Source: Burkholderiaceae bacterium (GTDB lineage: Bacteria; Pseudomonadota; Gammaproteobacteria; Burkholderiales; Burkholderiaceae_C). Taken from it: DNA of 6,765 nucleotides. The stretch is from the NCBI GenBank assembly GCA_029864165.1, contig JAOTTZ010000100.1:1-6765 (forward strand), read 5' to 3'. The notes below the pieces were generated by a model. That model was not told the origin of the DNA and did not search any database. It was given only the letters and a program-made list of their open reading frames with translations. Position numbers and translations under genes: made by a program. Below are positions 1 through 5,974 of the stretch, piece after piece (position 1 is the stretch's first letter; every line of letters begins with the position of its first letter).

Positions 1-57
1 TTGTGTGAACGCACACTGCCGCTTCGGTAGCGTGGAGTAGCCTAGGCGCACCGCAGC

Positions 58-519
58 TCACTGGCGCGACTCCACCCGCAGCACGCCCGAGCCTTGGCTC
101 CAGCGCAGCTTGGACAGGACATCCATGCCCAGCAGGGGGGCCGCCAGCCCGGGCAACACAGTGACCCGCAAGCGCGTTACCCGTACACCACCCTCGAGTT
201 CGAGATCGGCGCTCGAAACCGTGCCTTGCACGATGCCACCCGCGGTTGACGAAGTGACGCGGCCTTGACTCACGAGCCCGGCGCGCGAAGCCAATGCCAG
301 AGGCAACGCTGTCGACGTGGCGCCGGTGTCGACCAAAAAATCCACTGCCATACCGTTAACGCTACCCGGCCAGTGGTAGTGCCCATCGGGTGAACGGCGG
401 ATCTCGATCACGCCTTCGAGTGCGGAGAACTGGGTTCGCCGCTCGTGCCCCTGCCAGGCCTGAAACCCGAGGAACACGACCGTACCCAGCACGAGCCAGA
501 CGGTGACGATTTTGAACAT
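58..519 (-). CDS. Retropepsin-like aspartic protease, membrane-anchored (clan AA, TIGR02281-like)
   Basis: Predicted single-domain aspartic protease of 153 residues. Seen: a hydrophobic segment at about residues 4-20, followed by a charged HERR stretch, then a beta-rich domain with the catalytic motif DTGAT at residues 64-68 (FLVDTGAT) and the flap-distal hydrophobic motif LLGMDVL at about 129-135. A single DTG per chain is typical of retropepsins, which work as homodimers; the N-terminal anchor suggests action at the membrane or in the periplasm. The substrate is unknown. An in-frame ATG six codons upstream (position 537) would give 159 residues, but it lacks a good Shine-Dalgarno sequence, whereas the ATG at 519 has AAGGA ten bases upstream; the longer start would place that AAGGA inside the gene. 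The gene is divergent from the NnrU-family gene across a short intergenic region. The family call is firm, the physiological role is not. Confidence 0.85.
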   Translation of the reverse strand: MFKIVTVWLVLGTVVFLGFQAWQGHERRTQFSALEGVIEIRRSPDGHYHWPGSVNGMAVDFLVDTGATSTALPLALASRAGLVSQGRVTSSTAGGIVQGTVSSADLELEGGVRVTRLRVTVLPGLAAPLLGMDVLSKLRWSQGSGVLRVESRQ

Positions 520-529
520 GTGAGGAAGA

Positions 530-534
530 TCCTT
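530..534 (-). promoter_or_regulatory. Ribosome binding site deciding the protease start
   Basis: AAGGA on the minus strand, ten bases before the ATG at 519. It overlaps the alternative upstream ATG (537) and its next codons, so it favours the shorter protein. Confidence 0.5.
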
Positions 535-572
535 CATGAGGGGGCAGCCCAGCTTAACGTGAAAGACACGAG

Positions 573-604
573 ATTTTGTGCGAGCGCGACGCTCGCCAGG
601 TCAA
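573..604 (-). promoter_or_regulatory. Candidate long-spacer promoter of the protease gene with internal dyad
   Basis: On the minus strand a near-consensus -35 box TTGACC (599-604) is followed 20 bases later by a -10-like CAAAAT (573-578). The spacer is almost filled by a 7-base inverted repeat, GCGAGCG/CGCTCGC with a 3-base centre (580-596). Spacers of 19-20 bases holding a dyad are the known arrangement of promoters controlled by MerR-family activators. No MerR gene lies in the window, and the -10 box matches consensus at only 4 of 6 positions, so this is an inference. Confidence 0.25.
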
Positions 605-639
605 GAGAGGTTGGCTCGCAAAGCAGAAGAAGCCAGTCG

Positions 640-645
640 CATAAT
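640..645 (+). promoter_or_regulatory. Candidate -10 box for the NnrU-family gene
   Basis: CATAAT matches the sigma-70 -10 consensus at 5 of 6 positions and lies about 60 bases before the ATG at 707. The best upstream -35 candidate, TCGCAA with an 18-base spacer, is weak. I saw no TTG-N8-CAA site of the FNR/NNR type, so control by oxygen or nitric oxide is not supported here. Confidence 0.25.
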
Positions 646-706
646 CTCCGTGGCTGTGAGGTACGGCCCCAGTGGGTAAGTTCAACGACAACGGAGCACA
701 CATACC

Positions 707-1285
707 ATGACCACCCTCGTTATTGGGTTGATTCTTTTCCTCGGTGTTCACACCGTTTCGATTGCAGCGCCCGCATGGCGCGATGCTGCCGTGAGCCGCC
801 TCGGCGAAGGCACATGGAAGGCGTTGTATTCACTCGCCTCGCTTGCTGGATTCGTGCTGCTGGTCTATGGCTATGGGCTCGCTCGGCAACAACCTACGCT
901 GCTGTATGCGCCACCCGAGGCATTGCGCTATGTGGCCTTGCTGCTGCTGTTGCCGGTGTTCCCGTTGTTGTTTGCCGTGTATCTTCCGGGGCGCATCAAG
1001 ACCGCAGCCAAGCACCCGATGTTATTGGCCACTAAACTTTGGGCGTTAGCGCACCTGCTGACCAACGGCAACGCGGCCGATGTGTTGCTGTTTGGTGGAT
1101 TTCTCGCCTGGGCAGTGGCCGACCGCGTTTCGCTCAAACGCAGGCCGGCGAGACCTGTGCCGAGCGCACCCGCGTCGCCAAAGAACGATGTGATCGCGGT
1201 GTTGGGTGGTTTGGTGCTCTACGCGTTGTTTTTGTTGTGGGCCCACGCTTGGTTGATGGGCGTGTCGCCAATCAGGCTGACCTAA
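707..1285 (+). CDS. NnrU family integral membrane protein
   Basis: A 192-residue polytopic inner-membrane protein. Hydrophobic segments lie at about residues 2-20, 40-58, 74-92, 106-118, 124-138 and 162-184. The hallmark is the conserved stretch HPMLLATKLWALAHLLTNG at about 103-121, typical of the NnrU family; the early His15 (GVHTV) also fits. NnrU was named in alphaproteobacterial denitrification loci, where it accompanies nitric oxide and nitrite reduction genes, but family members are widespread in genomes without that context and their biochemical role is unclear. Nothing in this window relates to denitrification, so I give no nnrU symbol. The ATG is preceded by GGAG (693-696) with a ten-base spacing. 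A basic loop (SLKRRPARP, about 142-150) before the last helix is probably cytoplasmic. The gene converges on mnmE and diverges from the protease gene. Family assignment is confident, function is not. Confidence 0.88.
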   Translation: MTTLVIGLILFLGVHTVSIAAPAWRDAAVSRLGEGTWKALYSLASLAGFVLLVYGYGLARQQPTLLYAPPEALRYVALLLLLPVFPLLFAVYLPGRIKTAAKHPMLLATKLWALAHLLTNGNAADVLLFGGFLAWAVADRVSLKRRPARPVPSAPASPKNDVIAVLGGLVLYALFLLWAHAWLMGVSPIRLT

Positions 1286-1350
1286 GAAAGGGCTGAACGG
1301 CACGCTGCTGAATTTGCACACGCAACGACAAGGCTGTCACGGTGCTATTT

Positions 1351-1379
1351 CGGTGTCGGCTTCTCCGCTTGCCCGACCG
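1351..1379. other. Imperfect hairpin between convergent NnrU-family gene and mnmE
   Basis: The 110-base convergent gap contains an imperfect inverted repeat: CGGTGTCGG (1351-1359) against CCGACCG (1373-1379). It pairs with a two-base bulge and a loop of about 13 bases. It could slow transcription from either side, but neither strand has a T-run after it, so it is not a standard intrinsic terminator. No better terminator was seen for either gene. Confidence 0.2.
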
Positions 1380-1395
1380 ACCCGCCAGTTCGACC

Positions 1396-2793
1396 CTATT
1401 TTCCAATGCAAAAACGATTGAATATTTCACCCAACAACGCTTCGGTGCTCAACTGCCCGGTAATCTCACCAAGGTTTTGGTGTGCCAAACGCAGCTCTTC
1501 GGCCAGTAATTCAAGAGCAGGTGCCCGGCCGGTGAGTATTTCGTAGGCTTGCACCAAGTGTGTGCGTGTGCATCGCAGCGCGTGAACATGCCGCGTGCGC
1601 GCAATGAACACACCCTCGGGTTGCGCGTGCCAGCCCGCCAGCGCAAGCAGCTTGTGGCGTAATGCATCCAGGCCCGCGCCGGTTCGGGCTGAAAGCGTGA
1701 TACCTTCGCCCGCCGTGGCCGCAGCGTGAACAAGAGATTGCACGTCGGCTTTGTTGTAGACGTGAACCAGCCGACCGCCGGCGTGGGGTAGGCGGCCCAC
1801 GATATGCGCTTCTTCGGTATCGTAGTCAGGCTGCCCCAAGCGCGTTAAGTCGTGCACAAAGAGTACCGCATCGGCGCTTGCAATTTCAGACCAGGCGCGG
1901 GCAATGCCAATACGCTCAACTTCGTCGCTCGCGTGTGCATCTTCGCGCAGGCCGGCGGTGTCGATGACGTGTACCGGCACGCCTTTTACTTGGATGGTCT
2001 CACTGACTTTGTCGCGCGTGGTGCCCGGGATCGCCGTGACGATGGCCAGCTCGGCGCCGGCGAGCGCGTTCAGCAGCGAACTTTTTCCCACGTTGGGCTG
2101 GCCGGCGATCACCACCTTGATGCCCTCGCGCAAGAGCACGCCCTGGCGCGCACGCGCGAGCACGTTGTCTATCGATTCGGTCACGCCGGCGAGCCGCTCG
2201 AGCGCGTTGGCTTGATGCAAAAAAGCGATTTCTTCTTCGGGGAAATCAAGCGTTGCTTCGACCAGTGTGCGCAGTGCGACGAGCTGGTCGCGCAAGGTTC
2301 GTATTTCGTTCGATAGCGCGCCGTGGAGTGAACGGCTGGCGGAACGCGCCGCGGCTTCGGTGCTCGCATCGATCAAATCGCTGACGGCTTCGGCCTGCGC
2401 GAGGTCTAGTTTGCCGTTCAAGAAGGCGCGCTCGGTGAACTCGCCCGGCATCGCAACGCGCAATCCAATGTGTGCGCCCGCTTCCAGGCACCGAGCAAGC
2501 AGCAGTTGCAGTACAACCGGCCCGCCGTGCGCGTGCAACTCAAGCACCGCTTCGCCAGTGTAGGAGTGCGGCGCTGGAAACCAGATGGCCAAGCCTTGGT
2601 CGATAGGCTCACCCTGGCGATCGCGCAAGGCTAGATAGGTGGCGTGACGCGGCTGCAGCGCGCGCCCGCAAACGGCGTCGACCAGTGCTTGGAGATCGCG
2701 TCCCGAGGCGCGGACGATACCGACTGCGCCACGCCCGGGCGCAGTCGCGATCGCGACGATGGGTTCTTGGTGACGCGGCAGCATGCGCCGCAT
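1396..2793 (-). CDS. mnmE: tRNA uridine-5-carboxymethylaminomethyl modification GTPase MnmE (TrmE)
   Basis: With MnmG, this GTPase installs the (carboxymethyl)aminomethyl group on C5 of U34 in tRNAs reading two-codon-box codons; it acts in the cytosol as a dimer. At 465 residues it is close to the E. coli length of 454. The folate-binding N-domain spans about 1-125 ([14 protein letters not shown] at 15-28; [17 protein letters not shown] at 115-131). The G domain spans about 223-388, with P-loop GQPNVGKSS (231-239), switch I TTRD (258-261), DTAG (278-281), DEVE with the putative catalytic Glu293, and NKAD (347-350). The helical domain flanks it and ends in the diagnostic FCIGK, whose Cys462 matches the essential C-terminal Cys of the family. 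All key residues are present. A second ATG three codons in (2784, MLPRHQEP) is an equally plausible start: the Shine-Dalgarno signal (AGGCGAGA) is ambiguous, and relatives often begin near it. The gap to yidC suggests separate expression. Confidence 0.97.
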   Translation of the reverse strand: MRRMLPRHQEPIVAIATAPGRGAVGIVRASGRDLQALVDAVCGRALQPRHATYLALRDRQGEPIDQGLAIWFPAPHSYTGEAVLELHAHGGPVVLQLLLARCLEAGAHIGLRVAMPGEFTERAFLNGKLDLAQAEAVSDLIDASTEAAARSASRSLHGALSNEIRTLRDQLVALRTLVEATLDFPEEEIAFLHQANALERLAGVTESIDNVLARARQGVLLREGIKVVIAGQPNVGKSSLLNALAGAELAIVTAIPGTTRDKVSETIQVKGVPVHVIDTAGLREDAHASDEVERIGIARAWSEIASADAVLFVHDLTRLGQPDYDTEEAHIVGRLPHAGGRLVHVYNKADVQSLVHAAATAGEGITLSARTGAGLDALRHKLLALAGWHAQPEGVFIARTRHVHALRCTRTHLVQAYEILTGRAPALELLAEELRLAHQNLGEITGQLSTEALLGEIFNRFCIGK

Positions 2794-2814
2794 TCTCGCC
2801 TGCGTTTGCTGTCC

Positions 2815-2838
2815 GCCGCGCGTTGTAGGACGCGCGGC
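2815..2838. repeat. Perfect 9-bp GC-rich inverted repeat in the mnmE leader
   Basis: GCCGCGCGT (2815-2823) and ACGCGCGGC (2830-2838) are exact reverse complements around a 6-base loop. The dyad ends 22 bases upstream of the first mnmE ATG. As RNA it would be very stable, and it has no T-run on either strand, so it is not an intrinsic terminator. A role in mnmE mRNA translation or as a protein-binding operator is possible but not shown. Confidence 0.5.
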
Positions 2839-2924
2839 AGCCGCGTAATGAATGGCGCGGGGGGATGAGCCGGCACTGCCAAGAAGGACTGAACCGCACC
2901 CAATTCCCGAGCCGACTGCCCCTC

Positions 2925-2957
2925 GCGCACAGGCGGTGTTTGTCGACCGCAGTGTGC
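2925..2957 (+). repeat. Two-stem hairpin in the yidC-mnmE gap
   Basis: GCGCAC (2925-2930) pairs with GTGTGC (2952-2957), with one G-U. Inside it GCGGT (2933-2937) pairs with ACCGC (2946-2950). The small internal loop is AG opposite A, and the terminal loop has 8 bases. The G-U pair on the plus strand becomes an A-C mismatch on the minus strand, so the fold is better for a plus-strand RNA. Confidence 0.35.
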
Positions 2958-2994
2958 CACGAGCGAAGGTCGGGTCTGCCCCGCATTGATTGGC

Positions 2995-3017
2995 GCTGCG
3001 GCCTTGTCGGTCGCAGC
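2995..3017 (+). repeat. 9-pair hairpin in the yidC-mnmE gap
   Basis: GCTGCGGCC (2995-3003) pairs with GGTCGCAGC (3009-3017) around the 5-base loop TTGTC, with one G-U. As with the neighbouring hairpin, the wobble is allowed only in the plus-strand RNA. No promoter or terminator for a plus-strand RNA was identified. Confidence 0.35.
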
Positions 3018-3076
3018 CATACGGGTGTTATCGGCGGCTACAGGGGTCGGAAAGACAAGAAAAGTACAACATTTCG

Positions 3077-3096
3077 GTAACACTTCTCGCTGTTAC
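3077..3096 (-). terminator. Weak terminator-like hairpin after yidC
   Basis: On the minus strand, 18 bases past the yidC stop, GTAACA and TGTTAC form a 6-bp stem around an 8-base loop. A T-rich but interrupted stretch (TTGTACTTTTCTTG) begins about eight bases later. The stem is short and the T-tract is displaced, so any termination is likely to be partial. Confidence 0.25.
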
Positions 3097-3114
3097 TGCT
3101 GCGACCAAAGCGCC

Positions 3115-4797
3115 CTACTTGCCCAGTACGCCGAGTTGTTTGTTGATGAAGTACTGCTGGGCAATGGACAGAATATTGTTGGTCAGCCAGTACAGCACCA
3201 AGCCAGCGGGAAAGAAGAAGAACATGATTGAAAACACGAGCGGCATGATCCACATCATCTTCGCTTGCATGGGGTCAGGTGGCGTCGGGTTCAGCCAAGT
3301 TTGAAACAGCGAAGTAGCGGTCATCAACAGCGGCAAGATGACATACGGGTCTCTCGCGGACAGGTCGGTAATCCAGCCCACCCACGGCGCGTTGCGCATT
3401 TCTACGCTCGACAGCAGCACCCAGTAAAGTGCTATGAAGAACGGCATTTGAGCCACGATAGGTAGGCAGCCACCGAGCGGGTTGACTTTTTCTTCGCGGT
3501 AGATGCGCATCATCTCTTGTTGCATCTCCTGCGGTTTGTCTTTCAGGCGGTCGCGCAGCGCCATCACCTTCGGGTTGATGGCCTTCATCTTGGCCATCGA
3601 GCGGTAAGCGCTCGCGTTGAGCCAGTAAAACGCGACCTTGAGCAGCACCACCAGCGCGACGATGGCCCAACCCCAGTTGCCAAATAGGGCGTGCAGATGC
3701 GTCAACAACCAAAACAAGGGCTTGGCAAGAATGGTGAACCAACCGTAGTCCTTCACCAATTCAAGACCCGGCGCCAGTTCGGCCAACTTGCGCTCTTCCT
3801 GCGGGCCGGCGAAAAGCGTGGCGGCTACAGTCTTGTTGCTACCCGCAGCCACCGGCCCCAACGGTAGGATCATGCCCGCCGAGTACAGGTTGGTGTCGAC
3901 TTTGCGGGTGAAATACTCGCGCGGAATCTTCTCGGGCAGCAGCCAAGCAGAGGCGAAGTAGTGTTGCACCATCGCTACCCAGCCATTGTCCGCGGCAACC
4001 TCATGATCGAGCTTCTCCGCGCTTTGGCGCGTCGCTATGCTCTCGAAGTCAACCTTGCGAAACTTCATGCTGTCGGTGTAGATCGCCGGGCCGGTGAAGG
4101 TGAAATAAAAACTTGACTCGCCCAAGGGTGGATTGCCGTCGCGCACTAACTGCAGATAGAGCTGGGGATGGATGACCGCGTCGGAGACGTTGATGATCTC
4201 GTGCGTCACGCCAATGCTGTAAGACGCACGCTTGAAGCTGTAGGTCTTTACCAGTTTTGCGCCGCCGATCTCGGGCGATTCGAACTTGACCAACAACTCG
4301 TCGCTGCCCTCTTTGAGTTTGCGTTCACCGGGCACTAGCCTCATGACGGTCAGGTGCGTAGGAAGGTTGGCGCCACCCTGCGCTGGGATCAGACCGGTTT
4401 GCGCCAGATAAACGCGCTGCGGCGAACGGTCGAACAACAGGACGTTTTTGCTGTGGTCGTTCTGATCGGCTTGTTTGAGCAACTCTAGTCGCACCAGGTC
4501 GCCACCTTTTGTGTCGAGCGTGGCCTTGACGAGGTCGGTGCTTATGCTGACCTGTTCCGGGGTCCCCGTCTCAGCAATACTTGTATCCAGAGGCACGGAC
4601 CCAGGCGTGCTTGGTGTGGCCACGGGCGTCACCGCCGACGGAAAGCTGGTAGGGCTGGGCGGTGCGATAGCCGGCTGGACAACCGCTGGTGGGGCAAACA
4701 TTGATGGTTTGCCTTGGTGCTTGTTCCAAGCGTCCCATAACAGGACGAGAGACATCAAGAACACGGCCCATAACAGTGTGCGCCGAATATCGGTCAT
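3115..4797 (-). CDS. yidC: Membrane protein insertase YidC (Oxa1 family)
   Basis: Inserts and folds inner-membrane proteins, alone or with SecYEG. The 560 residues are normal for a Gram-negative YidC. TM1 is at about 7-22, followed by a Pro/Ala/Ser/Thr-rich linker (about 31-80) and the large periplasmic P1 domain (about 81-340). The Oxa1 core follows: TM2 at about 372-394, a cytoplasmic hairpin (NASAYRSMAKMKAINPK to MMRIYREEKVNPLGGCLPI, about 394-447), then further segments at about 445-463, 484-502 and 515-548. The motif SMAKMK and the NPLGGC-P-Q-P stretch are family signatures. Lys387 stands where E. coli YidC has the groove Arg (R366); I recall Lys there in betaproteobacterial relatives, so the positive charge is kept. 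The ATG overlaps the yidD TGA (ATGA, 4794-4797), and no purine-rich Shine-Dalgarno precedes it, so translation is probably coupled to yidD. The C-terminus INKQLGVLGK is complete. Confidence 0.98.
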   Translation of the reverse strand: MTDIRRTLLWAVFLMSLVLLWDAWNKHQGKPSMFAPPAVVQPAIAPPSPTSFPSAVTPVATPSTPGSVPLDTSIAETGTPEQVSISTDLVKATLDTKGGDLVRLELLKQADQNDHSKNVLLFDRSPQRVYLAQTGLIPAQGGANLPTHLTVMRLVPGERKLKEGSDELLVKFESPEIGGAKLVKTYSFKRASYSIGVTHEIINVSDAVIHPQLYLQLVRDGNPPLGESSFYFTFTGPAIYTDSMKFRKVDFESIATRQSAEKLDHEVAADNGWVAMVQHYFASAWLLPEKIPREYFTRKVDTNLYSAGMILPLGPVAAGSNKTVAATLFAGPQEERKLAELAPGLELVKDYGWFTILAKPLFWLLTHLHALFGNWGWAIVALVVLLKVAFYWLNASAYRSMAKMKAINPKVMALRDRLKDKPQEMQQEMMRIYREEKVNPLGGCLPIVAQMPFFIALYWVLLSSVEMRNAPWVGWITDLSARDPYVILPLLMTATSLFQTWLNPTPPDPMQAKMMWIMPLVFSIMFFFFPAGLVLYWLTNNILSIAQQYFINKQLGVLGK

Positions 4798-5093
4798 GGA
4801 AAAGTTTTTGAAGAAGGATTAGTACGCGACGCACACTTGCCCGACGCGCCACACTTGACGCCTGGGACTGGATCATGCCCGCCTTGGCACCATGGATGAC
4901 AACGCAATAGCCGTCGAACGGCGAGGTAGCTGCCTGTGGCCGCGCCCGTCGTCTGCAGCGCTTCGCGTGCGTACGCTGAGCAGGAGGGTTCGAACCGGCA
5001 TTGCGTCCCCAGCCAGGGGCTCAACAGCAAGCGGTAAGCATCCACTAACGCGATAAGCAAGCGCTGCGGAATTTCAGAAACTGGGTGAAGCAT
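4794..5093 (-). CDS. yidD: Membrane protein insertion efficiency factor YidD
   Basis: Small protein (99 residues from the ATG at 5093) that associates with the inner membrane and assists YidC-dependent insertion. The family signature is complete: an N-terminal amphipathic stretch (RLLIALVDAYRLLLSPWLG, about 11-29), CRFEPSCSAY (32-41), LLRCHPW (62-68) and GGHDPVP (71-77), including conserved Cys32, Cys38 and Cys65. The tail after about residue 77 (basic, Ser/Gly/Lys) is variable in the family. An in-frame ATG at 5144 would add 17 residues and overlap rnpA; those residues look unlike a YidD N-terminus, so I prefer 5093, ten bases after the rnpA stop. The Shine-Dalgarno there is poor, which suggests reinitiation after rnpA. 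The stop overlaps the yidC start. The order rnpA-yidD-yidC is the classical arrangement. Confidence 0.95.
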   Translation of the reverse strand: MLHPVSEIPQRLLIALVDAYRLLLSPWLGTQCRFEPSCSAYAREALQTTGAATGSYLAVRRLLRCHPWCQGGHDPVPGVKCGASGKCASRTNPSSKTFP

Positions 5094-5103
5094 GAACTTG
5101 GGC

Positions 5104-5595
5104 TCAGCCCTTTGCGACGCGTTGGGCCGCGTGGCGCAGCACATCGGTCAGCTCGTGCCAAGTAACGGAGCGAAAAACCTCCGACACTGCGCTGTGGTAG
5201 GCACCCTCATCAAAGCGTGCTCGCAGGCGGACTACCCACAGTCCAGGGTTCAAGGTGGCAGCTGATGCCATCGTCTGCCGCTGCACGGCGGCACGAATCT
5301 GGCGCTTCAACAACGACCGTGTGACCGAGCGAGCCGCATGGCGCTTGGGTACCGCTGCGCCGACCCAATGTGTAGCTCGCTCAGTCGGGTCGAGTAGCTT
5401 TGCCGCATCCGGTTCGGTGCGTGGTGATGCCGGGGTTGCAAGCAACGTGGAGGTGTCCGGCGGGTTTATCGCCGGCCTCGACGGTGCGCGCCATCTCGGC
5501 GGACTGGGATACCCCGCAACATAGTGGACCGCAAAATGCTGGCTGCGAGCACAAGCTGGCAGACCGAGCACACGCTCGAAGTCAGCCGATCGCAT
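5104..5595 (-). CDS. rnpA: Ribonuclease P protein component RnpA (C5), with proline-rich insertion
   Basis: Protein subunit that binds the 5' leader of precursor tRNA and supports the catalytic RNase P RNA. From the ATG at 5595 it has 163 residues; E. coli RnpA has 119. The N-terminus MRSADFERVL...HFAVHYV (1-26) and the core HWVGAAVPKRHAARSVTRSLLKRQIRAAVQR (about 76-106) are RnpA hallmarks. In the signature, the usual R-N-x-x-K-R reads R93-S94-L-L-K97-R98, so Ser replaces the common Asn while the basic residues are kept. The extra length is mainly a Pro/Ala/Thr-rich stretch at about 28-72, between the first strand and the core. A GTG at 5649 would extend the protein by 18 residues, but the ATG has GAGG (5603-5606) seven bases upstream and matches the family start. 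It lies 60 bases after rpmH and ten before yidD. Confidence 0.93.
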   Translation of the reverse strand: MRSADFERVLGLPACARSQHFAVHYVAGYPSPPRWRAPSRPAINPPDTSTLLATPASPRTEPDAAKLLDPTERATHWVGAAVPKRHAARSVTRSLLKRQIRAAVQRQTMASAATLNPGLWVVRLRARFDEGAYHSAVSEVFRSVTWHELTDVLRHAAQRVAKG

Positions 5596-5602
5596 AAAGC
5601 TA

Positions 5603-5606
5603 CCTC
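5603..5606 (-). promoter_or_regulatory. Ribosome binding site deciding the rnpA start
   Basis: GAGG on the minus strand with a seven-base spacing to the ATG at 5595. The upstream in-frame GTG at 5649 has no comparable site. Confidence 0.55.
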
Positions 5607-5655
5607 GCGCAGGCCAGACAACCGTTGAATCGTCCTCGCTAGACCGCACTGAGGC

Positions 5656-5790
5656 TCACACCGCTAGGCGTTTGCGGCCTTTGGCTCGGCGCGCGTTGAT
5701 AACGGCGCGTCCCCCCCGCGTCTTCATACGTACGAGAAAACCGTGCGTGCGTGCGCGGCGGACTTTGGATGGTTGGTAAGTGCGTTTCAT
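5656..5790 (-). CDS. rpmH: 50S ribosomal protein L34
   Basis: Complete 44-residue L34, the small, highly basic protein of the large ribosomal subunit. The minus-strand translation begins [18 protein letters not shown] and continues through [18 protein letters not shown] to end in AKGRKRLAV. This is the standard L34 pattern (KRTYQPSxxRRxRxHGFxxRMxTxxGRxVxxxRRxKGRxxL), with length matching the bacterial family. The ATG has AAGGA (5797-5801) at a six-base spacing. It is the first gene of the minus-strand rpmH-rnpA-yidD-yidC cluster; rnpA starts 60 bases after its TGA. Many bacteria have dnaA divergent from rpmH, but here the divergent neighbour is ptsI. The leader contains mutually exclusive hairpins described separately. 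Confidence 0.99.
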   Translation of the reverse strand: MKRTYQPSKVRRARTHGFLVRMKTRGGRAVINARRAKGRKRLAV

Positions 5791-5825
5791 TGAAGGTCCT
5801 TTACTACCGTAAGGGGCCCTCGCGA

Positions 5826-5859
5826 GCCTGACGGTGTCTATTTGTCAGGCGGGGCCTGA
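5826..5859 (-). promoter_or_regulatory. Mutually exclusive hairpins in the rpmH leader
   Basis: Three related half-sites lie in a row: GCCTGAC (5826-5832), GTCAGGC (5844-5850) and GCCTGA (5854-5859). In the minus-strand transcript the middle segment can pair with the upstream copy (6 bp, 3-base loop) or with the downstream copy (7 bp, 11-base loop), but not both. This is the geometry of a switch, or of a repeated operator half-site in DNA. The segment ends about 36 bases before the rpmH ATG. No T-run follows either stem, so it does not look like a transcription attenuator. Confidence 0.4.
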
Positions 5860-5888
5860 TGCTGGGCTGGCACGTGACGCGAACCAGA

Positions 5889-5894
5889 ATTATG
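5889..5894 (-). promoter_or_regulatory. Candidate -10 box for rpmH
   Basis: CATAAT on the minus strand matches the sigma-70 -10 consensus at 5 of 6 positions, about 100 bases upstream of the rpmH ATG. The expected -35 position falls in an AT-poor region beside a T6 run and matches poorly, so this is a weak call. If right, the transcript would begin upstream of the alternative hairpins. Confidence 0.25.
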
Positions 5895-5974
5895 GTTACG
5901 CGCGGCGCGCGAAAAAACGCTGCCAGTTTACGGCAAAAGCCTGTGCGCCCAAGATCAAGCTCAAGCGATTCGCG

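Larger units (their letters stand above)
2794..3114. other. 321-base gap between yidC and mnmE; no gene, several hairpins
   Basis: I see no credible gene here. Open frames exist on both strands, but they match no family, lack good ribosome sites and run into mnmE or yidC in the wrong frame. The gap does hold four inverted repeats: 2815-2838 (9 perfect pairs), 2925-2957 (two stacked stems), 2995-3017 (9 pairs including one G-T) and 3077-3096 (6 pairs). None is followed by a clear T-run. A long gap inside a co-directional block implies an mnmE promoter, but I found no convincing -35/-10 pair on the minus strand. Confidence 0.6.

Noticed and set aside
3..16. Small hairpin GTGTG-AACG-CACAC downstream of the protease gene
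   Set aside because: Only five pairs, and no T-run in the direction of protease transcription; too weak to call a terminator.
445..1035. Long plus-strand open frame overlapping the protease start and the NnrU-family gene
   Set aside because: It runs antisense to the protease, then in another frame through the NnrU-family gene, and has no recognisable domain; it is a GC-driven shadow.
1852..2316. Plus-strand open frames inside mnmE
   Set aside because: Antisense shadows of a well-conserved gene with no ribosome site or recognisable product.
2631..3083. 150-codon minus-strand frame across the yidC-mnmE gap, from a GTG
   Set aside because: It overlaps mnmE in a different frame by over 160 bases and resembles no known family; high GC makes such stop-free stretches likely.
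4021..4797. Possible frameshift or disruption in the low-similarity N-terminal half of yidC
   Set aside because: The frame is uninterrupted for 560 residues; the variable linker and P1 domain are normally divergent.
5899..5916. GC-alternating CGCGCGGCGCGCG beside an A6 run, as a terminator
   Set aside because: The A-run follows the GC block on the plus strand, and on the minus strand the T-run comes before it, so neither orientation gives stem-then-T.
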